Positions 13,401 to 24,539 of a DNA stretch of 64,000 nt are shown in pieces. Below the pieces are notes generated by a model. That model was not told where the DNA came from. It did no database searches and saw only the letters and a program-made list of their open reading frames with translations. Origin of the DNA: Watersipora subatra. Its lineage: Eukaryota; Bryozoa; Gymnolaemata; Cheilostomatida; Watersiporidae. The DNA lies in contig NC_088708.1 in the NCBI RefSeq assembly GCF_963576615.1, forward strand, positions 6,076,001 to 6,140,000, written 5' to 3'. Position numbers and translations under genes: made by a program. Numbering within the stretch: position 1 is the first letter of the stretch; every line of letters starts with the position of its first letter.

Positions 13401-14475
13401 AACTCACTAACTATTATCTGGAGGTGTTTCCACTTGAACTTTATCTACTAGTTTAGTTTCATGTTCAAGTATCGCTGTATCGCTTGTTGATTTAAACATG
13501 AAGATTAACTAGTGTCTATTTGTAAACTCATCATTCTCTATTAATATACATGCTTTTTTTGTTTGGCAGATTCAAGAGAAGTTTCCATTTGTATCACATA
13601 TTAAAACGCTGCTAAAGAGGACAAATAAAAGGTTTGTAACAAACTATTTGCCATGTCAGCTCAAATCCACTTTACAGCGATCAAGAATTTTATAGTAGCA
13701 TTTGATTGACTGTTTTGATTACAGGTTTTATTTGTCGAAGTCTGTGTAATCGTATTCTTTGTCGATCGTAACAGTAATCTGCCAGAAATATCAAAAGTCG
13801 ATTACATTTTCAGCCCTTTTTATATTCAATTTTGTAAATAGGACATTTGATAGATTGATTGCGTGTAGTTTTTAACAATCTCTCTACCTGCTAAAATAAA
13901 GAAGAAATTGTATTATTAATGGCACTTTTTTTGAGGTCCAGTTTACTGTCTTGTCAGGTCCTGACGATTAGGATGTGTACCTCCACCTTGATTCATAGCC
14001 TAATTTTTTCTCAGGTTCTGGCAATTACAATGTGGGCTTCAAGTCACATCCTACTTTTTGTCTGATCTTAGTGATTAGGATGTGGGCTTTGAGGCGCAGC
14101 CTACTTTGTTGTCAGGTCCTGGCGATTAGGATGTGTACCTCTACCTCGAATCATAGCCTAATTTTTGTCAGGTTCTGGCAATTGCGGATGCGGGCTTCAA
14201 GTCACAGCCTATGTTTTTGTCTGATCTTGGTGATTAGAACGGGGTGAGGCACAGCTTATTTTCTTGTCGGGTTCTGGTGATTAGGACTGTGGGCTTTGCT
14301 GAGCCTTATTAATTTACTACAGACTGATTAATGTACCAAATGTTTTTGTTTTAGAATGTTGGTGCGCATGGATGATAAGCTGATAAAGCACCTGCTGCAT
14401 GAGTCATCGTATGTGATAGAGTTTAAGAAACTCGCGGACAATTATGAAGTAATATTTACTGAAACAGATGAATGA
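4419..14475 (+). CDS. grh: Grainyhead-family (CP2-type) transcription factor, 14 exons seen
   Basis: Likely sequence-specific nuclear transcription factor of the grainyhead branch of the CP2 family, known for controlling epithelial and cuticle/barrier genes. Exons: 4419-4640, 4800-5720, 5822-5952, 6233-6327, 6435-6499, 7275-7386, 7686-7780, 8777-8938, 9490-9559, 10102-10273, 10512-10579, 12230-12315, 13570-13631 and 14355-14475. All junctions are GT-AG and in phase, giving 2382 nt (793 codons plus TGA). Residues about 80-420 are a low-complexity Pro/Gln/Met/Ser-rich activation-like region. The CP2 DNA-binding domain begins near residue 426, with the family hallmarks [45 protein letters not shown] and RDEEKR. 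The KGAERK run separates grainyhead from TFCP2. The last four exons (about residues 683-793) resemble the C-terminal dimerisation region. The start is uncertain: the frame is open from 4419, right after an AG, so a further 5' exon may exist. Otherwise ATG 4479 begins the protein. Confidence 0.93.
8397..8745. repeat. 23-bp minisatellite in a grainyhead intron
   Basis: About 15 copies of AGAGCTCTATGTATAGACAC plus ATC. The third variable site alternates CACATC, CATATC, CATAAC and CCCATC. It ends about 30 bases before the coding exon at 8777. Confidence 0.95.
9775..10023 (-). repeat. tRNA-derived SINE-like element
   Basis: On the minus strand the head reads GGTAGCGCAGTGGTTAACAC, a tRNA-like A box, followed about 40 bases on by GGTTTCAAGGTC, resembling a B box. 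The body continues to an AT-rich end near 9775. It lies antisense in the intron before the grainyhead exon at 10102. Family not identified. Confidence 0.5.
10947..11725. mobile_element. hAT-type MITE with perfect 8-bp target duplication
   Basis: Ends are CAGGCCCGTATTCCCT and the complement of CAGGCCTGTATTCACT. AGTTGAGA occurs on both sides (10939-10946 and 11726-11733), the 8-bp duplication typical of hAT elements. The interior holds a reversed, 3'-truncated copy of the pogo-type MITE family from 11020 and a GC-rich inverted pair AGCCGCCCCAACTT near both ends. No transposase is seen. Confidence 0.85.
11020..11600 (-). repeat. Pogo/Tigger-type MITE, copy 2, partial
   Basis: Begins CAGTCAAACTCGGATAACTC after TA (11018-11019) and follows copy 1 (293-1410) in reverse order: the 1180-1410 part first, the 450-620 core last (about 11440-11600). 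Its other terminus is not found. It lies within the hAT-type MITE. Confidence 0.75.
11970..12195. repeat. Irregular minisatellite in a grainyhead intron
   Basis: Diverged copies of GCGATGAGCGCTGTT-like units (TGTTGCGATGA, TGATGCGATGA, TTGTGATGATAT). It ends about 35 bases before the exon at 12230. Confidence 0.85.
13935..14300. repeat. Diverged minisatellite before the last grainyhead exon
   Basis: Five to six diverged units built from TTGTCAGGTCCTGGCGATTA, GGATGTG and AGCCTA blocks. It ends about 55 bases before the terminal exon at 14355. Confidence 0.85.
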
Positions 14476-17400
14476 TGATACACTTCCACTTTCCTTAACT
14501 CAAACCTTATCTGTGATATATATTCAAGATGACCCCGTTCTATATAAAGTAGTATCAACTAATGAAATCAAATTTCGTTTCTTGCAGGGTGGAATATCTC
14601 ATTGTATAATAAGTAACAAACTAGTGAATTGTTTTGCACAAGTCTTTGTACAGTTTGTAATGACTTTGAAATTAAAACTCAATTTGCAATTTTATCAATT
14701 TGTCGCAAAGCATGTTTTGTTATTCAAACTTTAATGAATGTATATGTTTTTTCCACTTTACCCACATCTAAATTGATAAAGTATTTGAAAAAAAACTTAG
14801 TGTGATATACATGAACGTGTTCACAAAGCCATATAAATTATTGGATAATTAGAACAGAGACAGCTTTCCTTCGTCACACCATGTCTATCACCATTAGCTG
14901 TGAAATCTCCTGATGCTGATGGTTTTTATTTGGACTCTAGCTATTACAATGAACCAGAGTCAAGCTCAACACATATTCTTAGGTAAACCTGTTGTTTTTA
15001 TGTAATTTGTTCTGTTTCTTATCATATTTTGGCACTGAATAATTTATTAGTAATGTTTTAGTGGAGTCTTCAACAATGTAAAACAGTACCTATATATGAC
15101 TTTGTATGTAGTGTTAAGTACTGGAACGAGGTTAGCACTATTCACAATTTTTTAAAAGTTTATCATTTAATGAAATTACATATGTGTATGTATATGTATT
15201 ATACTCAAGCTGTTATTTGTGATGAGAAGGCTATTTTCATTTTACTGACCTCCGCTTGTCCGGGCTATATATCATTCCATAAATTATACTCTTTTGATAC
15301 AGGGTCAGTTAGAAATTAATATAATTCAAATTTAATATTGTGTGTTATTGAACAATTTTATTATTTAATATAATATACCAATATAAATTTATGAAATTGA
15401 CTTCTTTATTGCCAAGGTTGTCAATTTAATGAAGGATAATTTTTGAACAGCAGTGTTTGGAATTTTACTGCTGCACAGCGAATAGCTAAAAGTTGGTACA
15501 TTTTATTTATGTTGTTTGCATTTTTAATCATGGTTCGCGTAAAATTCAATTCAACAACTAGTAAAAATATAATATTTTTCGTCTAAGACTTGCACAGTGT
15601 TTAAATATTTACTAGGAGTTGTTTTATCTAAACAAGACAACTCTCTGTTTTTTTAAACAGAAGAGCCAATTGTTCGTCAGAATTATTGACCCAGGATATA
15701 GAGTCGTAGAATGCCCGTCGCGATCGCGAATAAGGATTCATAGATGTTATTAAACGATAGTTATGTCTATGGATAGGACTCAGATTCTTCAAAATGAAGA
15801 TTAGCGCTTTTCCCAACATCCGGTAGCATGCATACATTTCTAAACGGTTGCGTTTGCAAACAATCGAATTAGTTTGTAAAATAAGTAAAAATATCAATAA
15901 TATTGTTGCGATAAACTATGTTTTACTTTTGACTTTTAAGAGTTTAATCAGGTAGGCTCATACTAATTACGTTCATACATCGTACTATTTCAGATTCAGT
16001 TAGTTTTAGTTCGCAGTAACAAACTTCTAAGACTATTCTGTACTAGTTAGTACCTAACGTTAAACCCCAAGTATAATACTGCGTTTGTAACTTTGGGGTC
16101 CATGAGACGAAGATTTGCCTCATCAAATATTCGAATAGGACTTTGTTTTGTTCTCATCACTTATGTTTTGTAAATGTATTAGCACCAGGTTTCAGGTTTT
16201 AAGGGAGTCACCAAAAGCCTTTGTAAAGGCAGATGTGGTGTTCAACTGAAATAGGTCGGCGAAATACGTTGCAAATATCACTTTAAAATTTATTAAATTG
16301 CGTGTTTTTGTGGGCTTTCGGGGCAATGTCTAAGGAATTTGAAAAAAACTAGGCAAATACTGATTTAAGATATTATTAATGTTTGTTCGTTTGGTAACAT
16401 CGTTTGGATTTGCTTCGGTCTGCAAAACGTGTTTTGTTGCTAGCTTGAGGATTTAATCAATTCAATAATGCTATAGTAGATTTGAACTAAAATTTAGTTT
16501 GATTTGTATATACAAAAAGCTAGTAACTTGTAGTAGCCTATACATTTTGCATACATAGTTCCTAATGAGCAAATATAATTAGTACATATTCACAAACAGT
16601 GGTAATTCTTTTTTGCTACAAATAGTACCATGCATTACTTGAATAGTATGTTGATATGTAATAGCTATCAGTGCACTCACTACAATTGTAATTAATTACT
16701 AACAAATACGTGTAGGTCTAATGTAAAAAATGAGTATATCTCGGAATGACTTTTAAAATAAATTCAGTTTTTTGTGTTGGCTGCATGCTAATTGCTGCAA
16801 AATTCGTAGCAAGTTCAAAGACGACTGAATAATGAAAAAGAGTATGGCACTGACGGGTTCACCGAACTTTCAATTATCTATAATTGATGTTTACTGTAGT
16901 AGCTGGGAGAACAGTTTCTTTGTAAATACATCTAAAGTCTATTGTTGGCCTCTTTGTAATATTTATTGCGACTGATAGGGTATTAAATTGAGTTTTTTGG
17001 AAAAAAAATGCATGCAATGCCTGTCTTGTGAAACCTCAAACAAGTCGATCCAACATAGGAAAGGTTTCAGCTAGTTTTTAAATTGGCAGCGATAGTTTAT
17101 AAAAAAAAGTGAGAAGTTGCATTCCTATCAGCTTTGGATAATAAATAACATTTGTTACACCATTGGGTAATACCACTCTGCCAAAATCGTCAATTACATT
17201 ACGCTGCTACTTCTCACGGGTTGGAGGAAAAAAGGGTGGCCCTGCATCTCTTGTATAGAAGCTATCTCTCTACTGGAAAAAATAACTTTTGACTTTTTAC
17301 AGAAACCTTGTGGAAATTATCCTCTGGTTAATTCACATACATTGTTTGCATATCTGGTTATTAGCTAGTCTCCCACAAAATATACAATAGTTCAATCTAG

Positions 17401-17529
17401 AAACTCGTTAAATCTTGCTGCATTGAAAGAAACTAATTGCAATGGCAATATATTCTGACACTACCGCAGCATCTGCTTACCGGTTGGATTAATGGTACAA
17501 ATGCGATAAAGAGAAAGTTTGAAAAGGTC
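14476..17529. other. Intergenic DNA without recognised features
   Basis: Follows the grainyhead stop codon. It is AT-rich, with scattered short open frames lacking recognisable domains. The grainyhead 3'UTR and poly(A) site should be in its first part; an ATTAAA near 14664 is a possible but unproven signal. Confidence 0.5.
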
Positions 17530-17533
17530 TAAT

Positions 17534-17907
17534 GGGCCATTCCATGGGGACTGGTCCAATGTGTGTGCTGACCCGTCACAGATATGATTAAAACTAATCC
17601 TATGTGAAAGAGCATGTTAAACTTGGTGGGAATCCAAATTTTTTAGTCTTTAAACATTTCATGGCGCTGCCGGCATCACCCCAAAGTTTGCCATTCAGGA
17701 AGGGCGACTCCGAATCTGATTTTTTTATGTTTTTTGATAACAAATATCTCAAACTTTATCTGCTAAAAATCTGAATTTTTAGTTATGTCTTCTTCCACAT
17801 GTGATCTATCATTTTCATTTAAAAACTTGTCTATCGGAGGCTGTCATTTGGGGTCAGAGGTCGTTAAAGTAGGTCAGCGGGCCCTGTTTTTGGCAAGTTT
17901 TGTAGAA
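17534..17907 (+). repeat. Left terminal inverted repeat, outer part
   Basis: Inverted copy of about 23036-23410, including the shared CATGGGGACTGGTCC, CAAAGTTTGCC, ACATGTGATC and GTAGGTCAGCG blocks. It is interrupted at a TTAA by a 2.0-kb element and continues at 19924. Confidence 0.93.
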
Positions 17908-17911
17908 TTAA

Positions 17912-19923
17912 AGATGTAGTTGCGTCAAATTTAAGTTGATCTTAAAAGAAAGCATTTTTTTTCTCTATCAGTTGATATGTTGTTTGTTGTGTTACGCGAT
18001 CGCATTGCCAAGATATTTGAAGATTAAAACCGAAAAAATCTGATCGCCGTAAAAACGCTCAGGCCACAAAAACGTGCCCAGACTTGCCCAAAATGATGTC
18101 ACGCGTTAGGCAACCTGTCTCTATCTCTCGTATTCACATCGGCTATTTGCGATAAAAGTCTAGTCTTACGCGGCTCTATTGGCATATATCTTATTTTGTA
18201 TTTGCTCATGTTGGCTAGAATAAAATTTTAAATCTTGCTACAGATGCATTATTATGAATGTTTCAAAGGCCTCAAATAACGAAAATTGAAAATTTGTTCT
18301 ACTCACTTTCTCCAAATGTTGTGTAAACATTTGGGTACCGACTACCAATTCTACCGGTCTACGGTAATTCTGTCAAGTCACTATGTAGAACGCGGTCTTT
18401 GTATCAGCAGCTACCCATTATACTAACGATATACCGCCTTTTATAAGCCCCGCCCACATTATGCCTGTCGCCTATCTTTGGGGCAGGGCTGTATATCATT
18501 GCCTACACCGTCTACGTACTAGTTTCTTACTAGTAGTATTCTTACCGAATACTACCGAAGTGAAATAAGCAAGCCACGTCTTTGAAAAGAGTATAGACAG
18601 GGATAGAGTGTTAAGGATGAAAAGTCTGCTGCAAACTGGATTTGAACTCACCTTCTCCAGTTCTGCGGACATCCATATACCATATCCAATTCACTACAAT
18701 ATTCTGCAAATCATGTTTTGCATTATTTTCAACAATATTATTTTATTATATAATTTTTACAAGCAAAATTATTTTCATCTCGGCATAAAACTTTTGTTAA
18801 AAATATTCATCAAGTCGTGGCCACTCAGATAGTATTAGCTGATACAATAAGACAAATTCATCTACTGCAACAAACTCAAACAAAACATCATGGCTTATGC
18901 AGCACGCATTCAAGTCTCTCTTTCCACTTTATGGCAGTTTCCACACTGACAAAGCTTCTTCGGCTGGTGGGACGACATAAACATTCTGTAATCAGTAAAA
19001 AAAATGCAATAAATATATGTCATTCATAGATATGTCATTCTAAAGCGTATCTATTGACAGCTTCCAAATTAGGAGTTAAATAGATTGCGAGTGTAATTTT
19101 AAAAACGAATAAACATTTAATAAAGGCACAAGCAAGCCAAGCTAACGATTCGAAGCTTTGGTTCTGGAAATTAAAGATTTGCAATGATCAATCGATTTTA
19201 CCCACTTCCTAGGAGTGAAAATAATTGGTAATCATGACTCTAATTTACCAAAGAAAATTCGAAAAAAATATTAAAGCTAGGTAAAACGGCAGATAAGCTA
19301 TGAAACGATGATTGGAGATAGCAAAGAATTATCATTTTATTAATTAGTAAATGTATTTATGACTATAAAAATATTATATTTACTCAAGTATAGAAGACTC
19401 TAAGTTAATTTACCTCCATTCTGTCTTCCTCTGCAGCGAAACGCTGCTGACGCCTGTCAACAGCCATAGGCTGTCTACTCCAATATTTTACTAAAAGTTG
19501 CTCAAATAACTCTGAGTCGCAGTCGCTATACAAAACTATGTATAACTTAGTAATTGTTGAAACGCGTTGAATCAGTAACGTTGAGAATTCTCTAACGATG
19601 AGATTCTTCGAGATCACAGACAACGCGTTTTACGAGTGATAACATTTATTACGGCCTATATAAAGATTTCGCGCTCATGATTGGCTAACGAAGCGACCTC
19701 ATATTTATCGCTCGTGGTTTCGTTTCAGATACCTTGCTTGTGACGTCACGAAATAGGCACCCGCTGGAACGTGAGCTTTTTAAAAGAGGGCCTCATTCAA
19801 ACGCATATATCTCTGGACAGGGTTGGTCTACAAAGACAAAAATGGCATCAAATTGTAGCTGATGTTTTAGCCTTTTATGGGTCCTAATTTCATTAAATTG
19901 ACTTTTTTGACGCAACTACATCT
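17912..19923. mobile_element. Nested non-autonomous DNA transposon, TTAA target duplication
   Basis: Ends are AGATGTAGTTGCGTCAAA at 17912-17929 and its exact complement at 19906-19923, flanked by TTAA at 17908-17911 and 19924-19927. The single TTAA in the matching right arm of the host element (23032-23035) proves the insertion. The left interior (about 17940-18080) resembles a core shared with MITEs at 450-620, 3600-4030 and 11440-11600. No convincing transposase is seen in 2012 bp. TTAA duplication suits Kolobok- or piggyBac-type enzymes; the termini do not decide between them. Confidence 0.9.
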
Positions 19924-20285
19924 TTAAGCTATTTTAGCGTCACGTAAAACCCCAATTTTTTTTTATTTTTTGGCTATGTAACTCTTGATATATGCTTATT
20001 AATGTATTTTCTACATAAAAATGATTTATATTTGTCTGATTTCATCCTCGTGTGGGTGTGGGCGGGACAAATCCAATATGGCTGTCGTCGGCAGCGATGG
20101 AAAAGGGTGACGGAAACCACTAAAAATCACAGAGATAGCGTGAAAAATTATATAATAAAATAATGTTTTATACATATTTCGCATGCGCTGATTCCAAATC
20201 ATGTCTCAAAATCTATGATATTCTGCTAGAAAATAGGTTAATAGCACAATGAATTGAAGACACTTTTATAAAAAAAACCATTTTC
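19924..20285 (+). repeat. Left terminal inverted repeat, inner part
   Basis: Inverted copy of about 22685-23035. Shared blocks include TGGGTGTGGGCGGGACAAATCC, matched on the other strand as its complement with one variation, plus GGTGACGGAAACCAC and TATGATATTCTGCTAG. It was displaced from the outer part by the nested TTAA element. Confidence 0.93.
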
Positions 20286-20334
20286 GGTCAAAACACACAT
20301 TGATCGTAATATATGCAGAAACTGTATTTTTAGT

Positions 20335-22442
20335 TTGGATACTTGCAAAGACAACGTCGAAGAAAAGTATTGCCCTCAAAACTCAAAGAAACTGATAGAA
20401 TATAATGTCGAAGAACTAAATACGTCTTTAGAATCTTTAACAACACCCATTAAAACGAGTCAAGTTTTAAAGTTACCTCTGAAAAGAAAGGCAGAATATG
20501 CTGAAAGGAAAGCAGAAAAAACTAGAAAAAATTTAGAGAGTGTAATAAAAATATCTATTGGTGTAGCCGCTGCCAGCGAAAAACCTAAAGAAGATCCTTT
20601 TGCGGACCTTATGGAGGATATCAGAGAGAAATTGAAAATAAGCACAGGTAGGGAGCAAGTTTCTTTGTTAACACTTTTGCCCCTTTCCTGGCCAAGAGAT
20701 CAGATTAGCAAAGACTTCAATGTGTCCGAAAGGCAAGTCAAAGAAGCAAGAGAGCTAAAGCAAACCAAAGGCATCTTAGCCGCACCCCAGTCCACCAAAA
20801 AGGTAATAAAGGTTTAGCGGCTAACATAGCAGCTGATGTAGAAAGCTTCTACAAAAACAGTGAATTTGTTCGTTTGATGCCTGGAGCAAAACAGGTCTCA
20901 ACACATAGAAGCTCTGATGGTACTAGAGAATATGAACCGCAACGCCTGATTTTATGCAATCTTACCGAGTTGTATAACCATTTCTGCCAACAAAACCCCA
21001 TCTGTGGTAACCAGATAAAGCTTTCAAAATTTTGCGAACTTAGGCCAAAGTTTTGCAAAACTGCCAGTACAAATGATACTCATTCCGTTTGTGTGTGTAC
21101 CATTCATCAAAACTTTTGTTTCATGGTCGAAAAGGTGCCAGAACTGAATCACTACACGGATGTTCTTGATATGCTGGTTTGTGATCGTAAGCAGGCAAAC
21201 TGTATGTTGAGAAAGTGTGAGAATTGTCCAGGTCAAGCAAACATTGAAAATCGCCTTTTTGAGCTGTTTGAAAAAGCTGACTATGAAGGAGGCGATGAAA
21301 TCACATATAGCCAGTGGGTTACTACTGACCGGTCAAACATTGTAAAACACTGTCCAACCATCCCCGAATTTATCGACACAATGTGCCAAAAAGTTGATGA
21401 ACTAGGTGCCCACCATTACATAAAAGAGAAGCAGTCTGCATTTCTCCAGAATCTGAAACAAAATCTTCAGACTGGAAATCATCATACAGATTGATTTCAC
21501 TATAATTACTTCTTTATTGTATAAGATGCCTCCCAATCGTTCCACTGGAACAATCTCCAGGTCACACTACATCCTATAGTAGTATATTACGAATCAACTG
21601 AGGGAAAACTTTTACACATATCTTACTGTAATGTAAGTGATTATTTGCATCACAACCATTTAGCTGTCTATATGATGCTCAAAGATTTCCTTCCTCGACT
21701 GAGACGTATACTGCCAAATCTTACGATGATACACTACTTCACAGATGGCTGCACAGGCCAATATAAGTCATACAAAGCCTTTTGTAATTTGATGTTTCAC
21801 ACCGAGGATTTTCAGGTGCCGGCCAAATGGCACTACTATGCAACATTGCATGGAAAGTCTGCCTGCAATGGTGTAGGGGCCGTCATTAAATACCAGGCTC
21901 GTCGAGCAAGCTTGCGGCGAACTTCGGAACATTTTATTACTACGCCTCAAGATCTACATAACTTTGCGAAATCAAACATTACGAAAGTGCTAACTTAATG
22001 GTTTGATGAGACAGATATCGACAAAGTGTGTTTACTCCAAGAACAACGATTTGAAACAGATGGCGTCCCTGTACCTGGATCCCGTAGCCATCATCGTTTC
22101 GAAAGAATAGGGAGAACCCTTATAGGCAGGCGTACATCTAATGGTGAAGTATCTATCAGTATAGATTATGGCAAAACCTTTACAGGAAATTTGCTGACAG
22201 GGCTAATTCAGACTCGGCTAATTGCGTTGGCGGAAATTAAACCAGGGGATTATTTTGCCTACAAATATGAAAAGGACTGGTACATTGGATCTGTGATAGA
22301 TATAGACATGAAAGAAGAGGATGTAAAAATTAACTCTCTCTTACCTCATGGACCAGCCAAGGTATTCAAATACCCATTACGACCAGATGAACTGTATCTT
22401 CAACATATTCAACTGTGTATTCAACATATCTTGATGCGGTAA
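20335..22442 (+). pseudogene. Degraded transposase of the long-TIR element
   Basis: One protein-like sequence broken into pieces. Segment 20335-20817 is Lys/Glu-rich with an HTH-like part (DQISKDFNVSERQVKEAREL). A shift in the A run near 20785-20790 moves the reading to the frame of 20874-21494, which holds RLMPGAKQ, RLILCNLTELY, a Cys/His cluster (CVCTIHQN) and a second Cys cluster (CMLRKCENCPG). In-frame stops at 21492-21494, 21525-21527 and 21996-21998 interrupt an otherwise continuous frame containing QSFHWNNLQ, HYFTDGCTGQYKSYKAF and LHGKSACNGVGAVIK; the Asp and His-Gly-Lys stretches look like a catalytic core. The tail 22026-22442 has PGDYFAYKYEKDWYIGSV. I know such proteins as uncharacterised transposon proteins of invertebrates. 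It cannot be active as written. Confidence 0.8.
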
Positions 22443-22684
22443 ATCTTGAGACAGCTAACCACCGCCAATATACCTTGAGTCAACATTTACAGAAAGAAAT
22501 CGCTCAGCTACTAGCATGATGTCATTGTGAGTTAAAACTGGTATATGTTCAAGCAGTTACTAACTATGCTCCAAATGTGATGACTGTCACATAAATGGTA
22601 ATTGTGAATTCAATGTCTATGCAGATACACTGGACCGGACAGGGCAGCCTTATTGTGTTGAAATCGGCCTTGAATAGTTTTTTT

Positions 22685-23410
22685 TATATATATAAGTGTC
22701 TTCACTTCATTGTGCTATTAGCCTATTTTCTAGCAGAATATCATAGATTTTGAGACAAGATTTGGAATCAGCGCATGTGAAATATGAATAAAACACTATT
22801 TTATTATATAAATTTTCACGCTATCTCTGTGATTTTTAGTGGTTTCCGTCACCCTTTTCCATCGCTGCTGACGACAGCCATGTTGGATTTGTCCCGCCCA
22901 CACCCACACGAGGATGAAATCTGACAAATATAAATTATTTTTATGTAAAAAATACATTAATAAGCATATATCAAAAGTTACATTGCCAAAAAATGAAAAA
23001 AAATTCGGGTTTTACGTGACGTTAAAATAGCTTAAATCTACAGAACTTGCCAAAAATAGGGCTCGCTGACCTACTTTAGTGACCTCTGACCTCAAATGAC
23101 AGCCTCCGACAGACAAGTTTTTAAATGAAAATGATAGATCACATGTGGAAGAAGACATAACTAAAAATTCAGATTTTTAGAAGATACCGTTTTTGAGATA
23201 TTTGTTATCAAAAAACCTAAAAAAGTCCGATTCGGAGTTGCCCCCCTGAACGGCAAACTTTGGGGTGATACCGGCAGCGCCACGAAATGTTTAGAGACTA
23301 AAAAATTTGGATTCCCACCAGGTTTGCCATGCTCTTTCACATAGGATTAATTTTAATCATATCTGCGACGGGTCAGCACACACATTGGACCAGTCCCCAT
23401 GGAATGGCCC
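22685..23410 (-). repeat. Right terminal inverted repeat, uninterrupted
   Basis: Continuous counterpart of the two left-arm pieces. At 23032-23035 it carries a single TTAA exactly where the left arm has its 2.0-kb insertion, so it preserves the pre-insertion state. Confidence 0.93.
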
Positions 23411-24539
23411 TAATACTGTTTGGTAATAAGAAAGAACTGCATTTGTGCAGGTTTGCATTACATTTGGTTACTAAATTAGAGAAAATGTTAACCTACGGAC
23501 AACTCGTGGCTATACTACATACGCTTTACTGGCAATTGGTTTGGGTACATGTAACGGTGTAAAATAATTCCGAAATTCAATAGCACGTGTGTTTGATACA
23601 ATATTTCAAACAAGTTTTCAGTAGAACACAACAGCAAATTAGTGCCACAGCCAGCTGAATAAATTGGGTCAGGTTCATTCCTTGGTATTGAAATCATAGT
23701 GCCATAAAAAACCACTAAATTTGATTAAGGTATGCTTTGTAAAATTTTGTACCCGTGCTAAAATAGTGCTAAATCATACTAAATGATCTAAAAAACATGG
23801 CAGGGTTTCTTTAACCTGACAAAACTACCTGTTTTTCTAGAAAAGTACCTACTACAGGCATATTTTATTCAATTCCTTAATTAGTATTTAGCAGGAAGTC
23901 GGTTATAGAATTTATAAACACACTGAAGGAAAATGTTTAAACATATTACAACGTGGTTGTAGTTTCAATTTATAAGTTTGTGTAAGATAAATGCGGGACA
24001 TGTTTGGTATTCATGTATGTAGATTCACATATTGTAAATAATATTCACCAGTCAGCACGGCATTTTGTAGCTAATGCAAATTTTATCAATTGAGCCTGTA
24101 TGTATTGAAGTAGTAAAAGTATAAGATTAGAAACTGTTCAGCATACCTTTTCATCTGGTTGTAGGTTTAAAGCATAGCAGTAATATGTTAGAGTCAATAT
24201 GTTTACTTGCGATATCTTAAGTTGTAAATGGCATGTAGTAATTTACTCTGAAGATTCAAAACTATGGGATAAGGCTGAAGAACATCTTTACCTTAATAAT
24301 TACATAACACATTCACTGGGTTTCCATGCTTCGAGTGGATTGGGAGTTGATCTCTTCCGACGAATTCGCACCCACCCGTTTCAACTATTCAGAGTTGCAC
24401 TTTATCGATCTTTCCAAGACTAGCGATTTACTCCTCAGAACAGAACTTGTTAAAGTAAACTCACTTTCTTGGAGCGTGACATTGTTTGGTAAAACAGGAA
24501 AGTTTTATCATTGGGCTCTTGTGAGAGACTATGTTAATA

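Larger units (their letters stand above)
17534..23410. mobile_element. DNA transposon with >700-bp terminal inverted repeats, split by a nested element
   Basis: The ends are inverted copies: GGGCCATTCCATGGGGACTG at 17534 and its complement ending at 23410, flanked on both sides by TAAT (17530-17533 and 23411-23414). The left arm is 17534-17907 plus 19924-20285; the right arm is about 22685-23410. They align throughout with scattered mismatches, an arm of over 700 bp. A degraded transposase lies between the arms. A 4-bp duplication, GGG terminus and long TIR would suit the Sola2 group, but that placement is inference. Confidence 0.9.
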
